Translations under genes and position numbers: made by a program | Assembly (NCBI GenBank): GCA_030636065.1 | Contig: DAOVXR010000098.1 | Location: forward strand, 1-6,634 | Length of the DNA: 6,634 nucleotides | Direction: 5' to 3' | Source: Sedimentisphaerales bacterium | GTDB lineage: Bacteria > Planctomycetota > Phycisphaerae > Sedimentisphaerales > SM23-30 | The notes under the pieces: generated by a model | Databases searched by the model: none | Seen by the model: the letters and a program-made list of their open reading frames with translations, nothing else | Told to the model about the DNA's origin: nothing | In this document: one piece after another, positions 1 through 6,337 of the stretch | Position numbering within the stretch: the stretch's first letter is position 1 | Layout of the letters: every line of letters begins with the position of its first letter

Positions 1-906
1 ACGGAAGCGGCCCGGAAATATGGTGTGAAAACGCAGATGGGTAACCAGGGTCATTCCGGCAGAGGCGTACGCACAATCTGTGAATGGATATGGGACGGCG
101 CAATCGGTGAGGTGCGTGAGGTGCATGCCTGGACCAATCGGCCAATCTGGCCGCAAGGAATAGATCGGCCAAAGGAAACACCGCCGGTACCAGATGGGTT
201 AGACTGGGATATGTGGCTGGGACCTGCGCCGTATCGGCCTTATCATCGGGCATATATGCCGTTCAGATGGCGCGGCTGGTGGGACTTCGGCTGTGGGGCA
301 CTTGGCGATATGGCATGTCATATACTTGACCCGGTCGTTTGGGCGCTGAAACTGAAGTACCCCATCGCAGTGGAAGCCTGCGCAACAAAGGTCAATAAAG
401 AAACATTCCCGCTCGGTTCAATCGTACGCTATGATTTCCCGGCGAGAGAAGGGATGCCGCCGGTAAAGGTGAACTGGTATGACGGCGGTATGAAGCCGGC
501 CCGTCCGGAGGCGCTCGAGCCAAGTCGCAGTCTGGAGCAGGACAAGGGAGGCAATGTGCTGTTTGTCGGCAGCAAAGGCGTGTTGCGATGCGGAGCATAC
601 GGCAGCAGTCCAAGACTGATACCGGAATCAAGTATGAAAGCGTACAACAGGCCGCCAGAGACTCTGCCAAGGATCAAAGGCTCTCATGAGCAGAACTGGA
701 TCGACGCCTGTAAGGGTAAAGTCGATCAGGCCTGCTCGAACTTCGATTATTCCGGGCCGTTCACGGAGTTTGTGGTGATGGGTAATCTGGCATTTCGCTG
801 TTTGGGCAAACGGCTGGAATGGGACGGCGAAAATATGAAATTTACCAACGATGACGAAGCAAACAAGTATGTCAATATGCCCTATCGTGAAGGCTGGAGC
901 CTGTGA
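1..906 (+). CDS. Gfo/Idh/MocA family oxidoreductase, C-terminal part (5' end outside window)
   Basis: This is the C-terminal about 301 residues of a Gfo/Idh/MocA-type NAD(P)-dependent sugar oxidoreductase. The frame is open to base 1 (it begins T-E-A-A-R-K-Y-G), so the GTG at 25 is an internal valine and not the start. Aligned to the downstream paralogue, residue 1 matches its Thr149, so roughly 148 residues are missing, including the Rossmann GxGxxG loop and the EKP motif. Present are QMGNQGH near the start, the [15 protein letters not shown] segment that carries the family's G-x-x-x-D-x-x-x-H signature, and the substrate-domain sheet with NWYDGG and [10 protein letters not shown]. It stops with TGA at 904. 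The paralogue follows after 48 bp, so the two probably share a transcript. Family known; reaction and substrate not readable. Whether it carries a Tat signal like its neighbour cannot be seen. Confidence 0.94.
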   Translation, partial: TEAARKYGVKTQMGNQGHSGRGVRTICEWIWDGAIGEVREVHAWTNRPIWPQGIDRPKETPPVPDGLDWDMWLGPAPYRPYHRAYMPFRWRGWWDFGCGALGDMACHILDPVVWALKLKYPIAVEACATKVNKETFPLGSIVRYDFPAREGMPPVKVNWYDGGMKPARPEALEPSRSLEQDKGGNVLFVGSKGVLRCGAYGSSPRLIPESSMKAYNRPPETLPRIKGSHEQNWIDACKGKVDQACSNFDYSGPFTEFVVMGNLAFRCLGKRLEWDGENMKFTNDDEANKYVNMPYREGWSL

Positions 907-940
907 GCAATATAAAATATAAAATGTAAAATAAACAATT

Positions 941-947
941 AAGGGAG
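941..947 (+). promoter_or_regulatory. Shine-Dalgarno site for the second oxidoreductase
   Basis: AAGGGAG lies 7 nt before the ATG at 955. It decides the start: the next in-frame ATG at 991 sits just before the twin-arginine motif, but its only purine run (AAGGG at 985-989) is a single base away, too close to serve. The 12 extra residues therefore belong to the protein. Confidence 0.7.
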
Positions 948-954
948 CAAGAAT

Positions 955-2295
955 ATGGATAATTATAAGAATCTTGTAAAAATTAAGGGTATGGTTTCGC
1001 GACGGGAGTTTTTACGTGGAACCGCAGCGGCGATGGCTTTGACAATAGTCCCAGCCCATGTGTTGGGCAAAAACGCGCCGAGTAACAAATTGAATATCGC
1101 GGGTATCGGCGTTGGGGGACAAGGAGCGAATGATGTTAATAGAGTCGGCAGCGAAAACATCGTGGCCCTGTGCGATGTCGATTGGCGCCGGGCGGCAAAA
1201 ACATTTGAGAAATTTCCCAAGGCCACGAAATATTGGGATTACCGCAAAATGCTGGAAAAAGAACGAGGCATTGACGCGGTAGTCATCGGCACACCGGACC
1301 ATCTGCACGCTCCGCAGGCAATTATGGCGATGAAGATGGGCAAACATGTCTATGTCGAGAAGCCGATGGCCCATACGATCTATGAGTGCCGTAAGATGAC
1401 AGAAATAGCCAAAGAGATGAAAGTAGTTACTCAGATGGGCAACCAGGGACATGCGGGTGAAGGTCTCCGGCTGGCTTATGAGTTCATTCACGCTAATGCT
1501 ATCGGAACAGTACGCGAAGTGCATAGCTGGTCGAATCGGCCTACCTGGCCGCAGGGGATAGGTCGGCCCAAGGATACACCGAAGGTGCCCGATACACTGG
1601 ACTGGGACCTGTGGCTTGGGCCTGCGCCGTATCGGCCTTATCATCGGGCTTATGTGCCGTTCAAATGGCGCGGCTGGTGGGACTTCGGCTGCGGAGCGAT
1701 GGGCGATATGGCGGTTCATAATATGGACCCCGCCTTTTTCTGTTTAGGTCTGGGGGCTCCTTACGCGGCAGAAGCTGAAACCAGCCCGATTAACAATGAG
1801 ACGTTCCCCGATTGGCAGATTATTAAATATTACTTTGCCGCAAATGACAAATCCCCGGCAATCACGTCAACATGGTATGACGGCGGCAAGAAACCGCCGC
1901 GTCCGGAAGAGATGACGGAAGTGCAATGGAAGAAATACTCGAACGGTATCCTGTTTGTCGGAGATAAAGGTAAGATGTTAAGCGGCAGTCACGCCGGTAC
2001 GCCGCTGCTGCTGCCGTTTTCGCGGATGAAAGATTACAAGCGTCCGCCCAAAACATTAAAGCGATCCATCGGCCATCACAAAGAATGGGCGCAGGCCTGC
2101 AAAGATGGCAAGCCCGAAGACGCATTGGCGGGCTTCGCGTATTCCGGTCCGTTCACCGAGTCTCTGCTGGTGGGCAACCTCGCAGTGCGGTTAGGCAAAA
2201 GAATCGAATGGGACGCCAAAAACTTAAAGGCGACAAACGCGCCTGAAGCTGACATATTGATTAACAAAAAATACCGTGCGGGCTTCGGGATATAA
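955..2295 (+). CDS. Tat-exported Gfo/Idh/MocA family oxidoreductase
   Basis: This complete 446-residue protein belongs to the Gfo/Idh/MocA family, whose members oxidise or epimerise sugars, inositols and their derivatives with NAD(P); the related GH109 enzymes use NAD to hydrolyse glycosides. Residues 15-22 (SRREFLRG) are a twin-arginine motif, followed by an Ala-rich stretch ending near PAHVLG (33-38), so the folded enzyme is probably exported with its cofactor. The Rossmann loop is GIGVGGQG (50-57), the EKP motif is at 135-137, NQGH is at 163-166, and the G-x-x-x-D-x-x-x-H signature gives Asp251 and His255 as likely active-site residues. The C-terminal sheet domain includes TWYDGG and ILFVGDKGK. 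It lies 48 bp after a close paralogue and probably shares its transcript. Tat-signal members are common in planctomycetes. Substrate and exact reaction are unknown; a role in handling polysaccharide-derived sugars outside the cytoplasm is inference. Confidence 0.96.
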   Translation: MDNYKNLVKIKGMVSRREFLRGTAAAMALTIVPAHVLGKNAPSNKLNIAGIGVGGQGANDVNRVGSENIVALCDVDWRRAAKTFEKFPKATKYWDYRKMLEKERGIDAVVIGTPDHLHAPQAIMAMKMGKHVYVEKPMAHTIYECRKMTEIAKEMKVVTQMGNQGHAGEGLRLAYEFIHANAIGTVREVHSWSNRPTWPQGIGRPKDTPKVPDTLDWDLWLGPAPYRPYHRAYVPFKWRGWWDFGCGAMGDMAVHNMDPAFFCLGLGAPYAAEAETSPINNETFPDWQIIKYYFAANDKSPAITSTWYDGGKKPPRPEEMTEVQWKKYSNGILFVGDKGKMLSGSHAGTPLLLPFSRMKDYKRPPKTLKRSIGHHKEWAQACKDGKPEDALAGFAYSGPFTESLLVGNLAVRLGKRIEWDAKNLKATNAPEADILINKKYRAGFGI

Positions 2296-2342
2296 GACCT
2301 ATTGGATGTAGTGTATAAGTAAGAATTAGCTGAAGTGAGGGC

Positions 2343-2354
2343 CGGTTACAACCG
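2343..2354. repeat. Small inverted repeat CGGTT-AC-AACCG
   Basis: A perfect 5-bp inverted repeat with a 2-bp centre, about 50 bp after the stop of the second oxidoreductase. It is too short and has no T-run after it, so it is not a convincing terminator. It contains the first of three GTTACA words in the spacer (2345, 2365, 2413). Confidence 0.4.
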
Positions 2355-2363
2355 ATAACATAC

Positions 2364-2420
2364 TGTTACAGATCAGTCTCGTAGGATGGGCTTTAGCCCA
2401 TGCTGAACAGTTGTTACAGC
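2364..2420. repeat. Hairpin pair with TGTTACAG direct repeats in the spacer
   Basis: The spacer between the oxidoreductase and the beta-helix gene holds a perfect hairpin, ATGGGC-TTTA-GCCCAT (2386-2401). A second, imperfect one follows at once: GCTGAAC (2402-2408), AGTT loop, then GTT-A-CAGC (2413-2420) with one bulged A. Identical 8-bp words TGTTACAG occur at 2364-2371 and 2412-2419, with 40 bp between them that include the first hairpin. The GTAGGATGGGCTTTAGCCCA wording resembles short palindromic intergenic repeats that I recall as dispersed in bacterial genomes, but a second copy is not in this window. No T-run follows, so termination is not supported. Confidence 0.55.
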
Positions 2421-2445
2421 TAACTCAAATATAGGTATTCCAATA

Positions 2446-5274
2446 ATGTTAAGACGGAAAACATGCCCCTTTTTGACGCTGGCGTTATTTCTATTGATTT
2501 TCATATTATCGGTACATGCCGGCGCGGACGAACTGCGTTGCGGCCCGGGCCGGCCGTACAGCAGTATTCAGGCGGCTATCGATGACGCGGACGCTTGTGA
2601 TGTTATTATTGCTGAGCCGGGGACGTATCTGGAAAATATTGATTTTCTCGGCAAGGCGATAACCGTCAGATCGACCGACCCCTGCGACCCATGCGTGGTG
2701 GCTGCCACCATTATTGACGGCGGTGATCCGGACGATCCCAACAATGCGTCAGTGGTTACTTTCAAATCGGGTGAGGGCAATAATTCGATTTTGACGGGCT
2801 TTACTATCGTCAACGGTACCGGTTCATGGCTGATTATATCATGGGAATTCGAGGGACAACGATGGAACCGATGCGGCGGCGGGGTGGTTTGCTACAACAT
2901 GTCCGAACCGACGATTAGCGGCAATGTCTTTCGGGACAATATAGCCGGCCAGGGCGGCGGAGTGTATGTTTATGGTAACCCGGTTGATCCGGACGATCCG
3001 AGTAATCCGCCGATTCACTTGGCTCCGATTATCCAAAACAACATATTCGAAGATAACAACGCGGTTGTGGCACATGGTTTTGTACCGCCTGACACGAACT
3101 ATCCCTGTAACGATCACGGTGACGGCGGCGCGATTGTCGGCTTTCAGGGCGTTGACGCGATAATCGTCGATAATAAAATTCGTAATAACCACGCGAATTA
3201 TTACGGCGGCGGCCTGCACCTGCGACAGTGGTCTGATGGAATTATCGAGAACAACCTTATTGAGGGTAACAATTCCGCATTGGGAGCCGGTGTTCATCTG
3301 ACGTATAATGCAGACCCCCTGGTTCGATATAATGTTATCCAGCACAATATGAGTGGCAATGGCGGTGGCGGACTTTATATAATATGGCAGTCAGATCCGG
3401 TTGTTGAAAGAAATTTGATATGTTACAATACGGCTGCTCATTCCACAGGAATAGCTGTTTATTCCTCCTGTAATCCGATTATACGCAACAATCTTATCGT
3501 TAGAAACAACGGTTCTGGTGTGGGCATAAACGGCGCGACGGCACCACTGATAATCGGACATAATACGATAAGCGATAATTCTGGAGCAGGTCTTGTTTTT
3601 GAGTCGAACTCTCAGCCGATTGTAGAGCATAATATCATTACCGGTAACGGGGATGGTCAAAGTAACGGCTACGGTATATATGCGCCTTCCGGCAGCTCGC
3701 CTACTGTCAGGTTTAACGATGTCTGGGGCAATAGCGCCGGCGATTACGGTCCGGGTTTGCCGGACCAAACCGGTATAAACGGTAATATTTCTGTCTATCC
3801 GAGTTTTATTGATCCTGATAACAACGACTACCATCTGAATTATAACAGCGGTTGTATTGGTGCGGGGGACCCGAATTTCATCGAAAATGAGATGACCGAC
3901 TATGACGGTGAAGCCAGGAAAATGGGCCAATACGTTGAAATTGGCGCCGACGAGGCCTGGCCTGTATGGAATATAACCAGCGGCCAAGGCTATCTCGCTA
4001 TTCAGGAGGCCATAGACGGTGCCGGCCACCATGATGAAATAAAAGTAACACCGGGTCGGTACATGGAGAATATTCGCTTCAACGGCAAGGTCGTCTCACT
4101 GGAAAGCGTCGATCCTGATAACTGGGATATGGTTGAGAAGACCATCATTGATGGTGGTCAGTTGGATTCGACGGTTACATTTTATGATGGGGAAGATCCC
4201 AATACTACGTTGGCGGGCTTTACCATCACCGGTGGCAATGGGGTCTCTTACGGGGGCGGCGTACTTGTTGGTCGAGGCGCCACCCCTGTGATTCGAAGAA
4301 ATATGATTCGCGACAACTACTCCGGCGCTAAAGGGGGCGGCCTCTATTACCATACTACAATGGAAATGACGGTGTTGGAGGACAATATTATTTCAAACAA
4401 CGTATCCGGCCGTGGGGGCGGCGGTGTATATTGTGATACGAGCTCTTCGGTGCTGATTGTGAACAATGTCATCTCACAAAATTACGCGGTCTCGAACGGC
4501 GGAGGGATATATGTTTTCGATAAACGGGAATATCCGTCAAATTATTTATTAGGAAATCTAATCATCGGCAATGAAGCGGGATTAGTGGACGGGGGAGTTG
4601 GCTGCTTAGACTCCGTATGCACATTGGTGAACAACTCGATTGTCGGCAATAAAGCTCCGTATAGAGCGGGCATCGGCACTTCTGACTTTAGCGAGCATAT
4701 CTTTGCCAATAATTTGATAGCTCATAATGTCCAGGGGGGTGGAATTTCCTTTCTGGGGGATCCGAACAGTTCTACAATAACGTTTGTTCATAACAATGTT
4801 TATAATAACGAGCCTAATGATTATTTCGGGGGAGCGGATTGGACCGGAATAAACGGCAATATAAGCGTTGATCCCTATCTTGTCGATGAGGGATATTGGT
4901 CCGACGCAGGTACTCCATCTGATCCGAATGACGACATTTATATCCCCGGCAATTATCATCTTTTGCCGGATTCGCCTTGTGTTGACGCGGGGGATGCTAA
5001 TTCAGTATCGGCAGCGCTGATTTGGGATATGGACCACGAAGAAAGGCTTTTTGGTGCGTCTGTTGATATAGGGTCAGATGAAGTAATCACGAAACTTTCG
5101 GATTTCGATACCGACGGTATTGTGGATTTTCGGGACTTGGCGGTTTTGGCCGATGAGTGGCTGAGTGAGAGCGATAATCTTCGTAGCGACCTGTATGAGG
5201 ATGGTTTTATCGACCTTAAGGATTTTGCCCTTCTGACTGATGATTGGCTTTGGACGGGCGGCTGGTACGATTAA
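2446..5274 (+). CDS. Secreted two-module right-handed beta-helix protein with dockerin-like C-terminus
   Basis: This 942-residue protein begins with a Sec signal peptide: basic MLRRK, a hydrophobic core at about 8-23, and likely cleavage near VHA|GAD at 25. Two homologous modules follow, at about 38-503 and 516-879. Each opens with an (S/A)IQ-AID... PG-Y-ENI segment, runs through parallel beta-helix rungs with repeated GGGVY/GGGLH-type turns and N-rich ladders (NNLI, NNII), then ends with a TGINGNISV / DAGD / IGxDE closing segment. Residues 886-897 and 915-926 are two 12-residue calcium-type loops (DFDTDGIVDFRD and DLYEDGFIDLKD), a dockerin-like pair typical of planctomycete secreted proteins. 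Beta-helix proteins include polysaccharide lyases, hydrolases and binding or surface proteins; no catalytic set is identifiable, so activity is open. The ribosome binding site is weak (TAGGTA, about 8 nt upstream of ATG). Export and the beta-helix fold are well supported; a carbohydrate role is inference from the fold, the tail and the neighbours. Confidence 0.93.
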   Translation: MLRRKTCPFLTLALFLLIFILSVHAGADELRCGPGRPYSSIQAAIDDADACDVIIAEPGTYLENIDFLGKAITVRSTDPCDPCVVAATIIDGGDPDDPNNASVVTFKSGEGNNSILTGFTIVNGTGSWLIISWEFEGQRWNRCGGGVVCYNMSEPTISGNVFRDNIAGQGGGVYVYGNPVDPDDPSNPPIHLAPIIQNNIFEDNNAVVAHGFVPPDTNYPCNDHGDGGAIVGFQGVDAIIVDNKIRNNHANYYGGGLHLRQWSDGIIENNLIEGNNSALGAGVHLTYNADPLVRYNVIQHNMSGNGGGGLYIIWQSDPVVERNLICYNTAAHSTGIAVYSSCNPIIRNNLIVRNNGSGVGINGATAPLIIGHNTISDNSGAGLVFESNSQPIVEHNIITGNGDGQSNGYGIYAPSGSSPTVRFNDVWGNSAGDYGPGLPDQTGINGNISVYPSFIDPDNNDYHLNYNSGCIGAGDPNFIENEMTDYDGEARKMGQYVEIGADEAWPVWNITSGQGYLAIQEAIDGAGHHDEIKVTPGRYMENIRFNGKVVSLESVDPDNWDMVEKTIIDGGQLDSTVTFYDGEDPNTTLAGFTITGGNGVSYGGGVLVGRGATPVIRRNMIRDNYSGAKGGGLYYHTTMEMTVLEDNIISNNVSGRGGGGVYCDTSSSVLIVNNVISQNYAVSNGGGIYVFDKREYPSNYLLGNLIIGNEAGLVDGGVGCLDSVCTLVNNSIVGNKAPYRAGIGTSDFSEHIFANNLIAHNVQGGGISFLGDPNSSTITFVHNNVYNNEPNDYFGGADWTGINGNISVDPYLVDEGYWSDAGTPSDPNDDIYIPGNYHLLPDSPCVDAGDANSVSAALIWDMDHEERLFGASVDIGSDEVITKLSDFDTDGIVDFRDLAVLADEWLSESDNLRSDLYEDGFIDLKDFALLTDDWLWTGGWYD
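2557..5082 (+). repeat. Internal duplication: two homologous beta-helix modules
   Basis: Module 1 (2557-3954) and module 2 (3991-5082) align at both ends. Tyr38 matches Tyr516 in the Y-x-x-IQ-x-AID opening, PGTYLENIDFLGKA matches PGRYMENIRFNGKV, TIIDGG occurs in both, and DQTGINGNISVYP matches DWTGINGNISVDP near the end. Both close with an I-G-(A/S)-D-E segment. By eye module 1 has about ten Gly-rich rungs and module 2 about seven, which explains the shorter second copy. The modules have diverged well beyond nucleotide-level similarity, so the duplication is old. Confidence 0.85.
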
Positions 5275-5323
5275 TCACCGGTGTCAGGTTCAAAAGAAAT
5301 TTCCGTAAGTATCAAAAATATTA

Positions 5324-5352
5324 TTGACATAGCTGACTTCCATTATTAGATT
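5324..5352 (+). promoter_or_regulatory. Sigma-70-type promoter for the lipoprotein gene
   Basis: A perfect TTGACA (-35, 5324-5329), then exactly 17 bp, then TAGATT (-10, 5347-5352; four of six match TATAAT). Transcription would begin near 5359 and give a leader of about 38 nt before the lipoprotein ATG. It lies in the only sizeable gap upstream of that gene, so the lipoprotein is probably transcribed independently of the beta-helix gene. Prediction from consensus only. Confidence 0.55.
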
Positions 5353-5384
5353 GGCTGAGGATTCTATACCTGAAGACTTTTTTT

Positions 5385-5391
5385 AGGAGAG
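5385..5391 (+). promoter_or_regulatory. Shine-Dalgarno site for the lipoprotein gene
   Basis: AGGAGAG is followed by 5 nt and the ATG at 5397. It is the strongest ribosome binding site in the window and supports that start, which also places the lipobox at a normal distance. Confidence 0.7.
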
Positions 5392-5396
5392 TAAAA

Positions 5397-5891
5397 ATGA
5401 AGTACACAAAGTTGTTATTGGTTGGCATTGGTGTTTTGTTGTTCACCGGCTGCGTGGCCGAAAAAAGGCTGACACTCTGTCAGGCGGACAATGAAGCGCT
5501 GACCCAAAAAGTTGCCGACAAGAAGGCAGAGATGATCAAGATGGAAGAAATAACGAAGGATATTATGGAGAGCGCGCTCGACGAGATCAAAAAAGTAAAG
5601 GAACAATTGAAACAGGCCAAAGCGGCATTGGCAAAGATTCGTAAAGAACTGTCTGTCGTTCGGGAAGCACGTAAAAAAGATCGTGTCAGGATGGACAAAG
5701 CTCTTGAAGACATAATGAGCAAAATCGCTGAAGCCGGAAAGAAAATGAAAACGTATGAGAATAAGGTCGGAACACTAAAGAAAGAACTGGCCGCCGCCAA
5801 TAAGAAGCTGAAAGACGCCGAATCCAAAGCCGCGAAACTAACCGGGGAAAACCGCGATCTCAAAGCGAAAATCGCCGCCCCCCCAAAATAA
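5397..5891 (+). CDS. Small coiled-coil lipoprotein
   Basis: This 164-residue protein starts with a short lipoprotein signal: MKYTK, a hydrophobic core at 6-16, and a lipobox FTGC with Cys19 as the probable lipidated residue. Phe at -3 is less usual than Leu, but the rest fits. Val at +2 gives no inner-membrane retention signal by the E. coli rule, so an outer-membrane location is possible. From about residue 30 to 160 the chain is highly charged and rich in Lys, Glu and Ala with heptad-like spacing, which predicts a long coiled coil. It ends in AAPPK. It resembles generic Lpp-like or spacer-type envelope lipoproteins in architecture only; I cannot assign a family. A 7-base C tract lies at 5878-5884 near the stop. 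It has its own promoter and strong ribosome binding site. Function unknown; an envelope structural role is inference. Confidence 0.88.
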   Translation: MKYTKLLLVGIGVLLFTGCVAEKRLTLCQADNEALTQKVADKKAEMIKMEEITKDIMESALDEIKKVKEQLKQAKAALAKIRKELSVVREARKKDRVRMDKALEDIMSKIAEAGKKMKTYENKVGTLKKELAAANKKLKDAESKAAKLTGENRDLKAKIAAPPK

Positions 5892-5944
5892 CCGTGGGCT
5901 AATTTAATATTTTTGATTCTCATCCAAAAAAGTTGGTGATTTTA

Positions 5945-5970
5945 CCAGGGTTTTGTACACAAAACCTTGG
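5945..5970. repeat. 26-bp near-perfect palindrome
   Basis: CCAGGGTTTTGT (5945-5956), a 2-bp centre AC, then ACAAAACCTTGG (5959-5970). Eleven of twelve arm positions pair by Watson-Crick; the exception is a G-T pair, tolerated in RNA read from the + strand. It begins 53 bp after the lipoprotein stop. No T-run follows on the + strand, so it may shield the 3' end of the transcript or be a repeat element and is not a classical terminator. Confidence 0.6.
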
Positions 5971-5980
5971 AGTTTAACGC

Positions 5981-5998
5981 TACCTGCCTTCGCAGGTA
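5981..5998. repeat. Perfect hairpin TACCTGC-CTTC-GCAGGTA
   Basis: A 7-bp perfect stem with a 4-base loop, 10 bp after the preceding palindrome. The + strand loop CTTC is flanked by C and G, a compact stable form. It has no T-run on either side. It is part of the cluster of structures in this stretch. Confidence 0.6.
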
Positions 5999-6069
5999 CA
6001 AGTTTATGGCCTCCGGCATGTTCCGGCATAGCCCACCATCTATATTGCGGAAGATGAGATAAATTGTGC

Positions 6070-6095
6070 CACGGCCATCTTGGCCGTGTTTTATT
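6070..6095 (+). terminator. Candidate intrinsic terminator (hairpin plus TTTTATT)
   Basis: CACGGCCA (6070-6077), loop TCT, TGGCCGTG (6081-6088), then TTTTATT. This is a perfect 8-bp GC-rich stem with a short loop and a U-rich tail on the + strand, the classical rho-independent form. It lies 178 bp after the lipoprotein stop, which is far, but no other + strand gene intervenes. The stem also resembles a dispersed intergenic repeat type, so a repeat of other origin is an alternative. Confidence 0.45.
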
Positions 6096-6337
6096 GCCGG
6101 AGAAACACGCTTCCCGCAACGGCAGAGCGCATCCGCCGTGATCGCCGTAAAGGCCACGTTTCGATTTACCCTTGAATTTGTCCGAGACGTGCAGCGGTAC
6201 ATGCGGCATGGTATGCGCCAGATATAGAAAGAACGGCTGTTCCTTATTCTTATCGATAAATTTCACCGCCCGCTCGGTGTACCATGTGGTCGATTGTGTT
6301 TGATCCGGATTGTACTCGATGATTTTATTGCCTTCGA

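Larger units (their letters stand above)
5892..6107. other. Hairpin-rich non-coding stretch between lipoprotein and sulfatase remnant
   Basis: I see no convincing gene in these 216 bases. The - strand frame that continues from the sulfatase remnant is open down to 5904, but its translation past about 6108 has no recognisable protein similarity and runs through several palindromes. The stretch carries three strong stem-loops (5945-5970, 5981-5998, 6070-6088) and an 8-bp direct repeat TCCGGCAT at 6012-6019 and 6022-6029. It looks like intergenic repeat material, or an inserted structured element, lying against the broken end of a pseudogene. Confidence 0.6.

Noticed and set aside
25..27. GTG at 25 as the start of the first oxidoreductase
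   Set aside because: The frame is open to base 1 and the residues before it align with the paralogue, so the gene begins outside the window.
1012..1719. 235-codon - strand frame opposite the complete oxidoreductase
   Set aside because: It is antisense to a clearly conserved gene with family motifs, and its translation is rich in Arg, His and Cys with no recognisable domain.
5276..5283. 8-bp palindrome CACCGGTG just after the beta-helix stop codon
   Set aside because: It has no loop and no T-run, and 8-bp palindromes are expected by chance. It is not a convincing terminator or operator.
5878..5884. Seven-C tract near the end of the lipoprotein gene as a phase-variation site
   Set aside because: It lies two codons before the stop, so slippage would only alter the last few residues, and seven bases is short for a contingency tract.
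5480..5923. 147-codon - strand frame opposite the lipoprotein gene
   Set aside because: Its Ser/Ala/Phe-rich sequence is the antisense of the Lys/Glu/Ala coiled coil. The lipoprotein frame has the promoter, ribosome binding site and lipobox.
5922..5947. - strand terminator (TGGT-AAAATC-ACCA followed by CTTTTTT) for the sulfatase remnant
   Set aside because: The stem is only 4 bp and AT-containing, so it is too weak to support a call despite the T-run.
5972..5978. GTTTAAC as a possible integron attC core site
   Set aside because: It fits the RYYYAAC pattern alone, but I found no matching GTTRRRY partner at a suitable distance and no integrase.
5942..6202. 86-codon - strand frame overlapping the sulfatase remnant
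   Set aside because: It is a shifted reading of the sulfatase fragment and the hairpin-rich stretch, with no recognisable domain and no good ribosome binding site.
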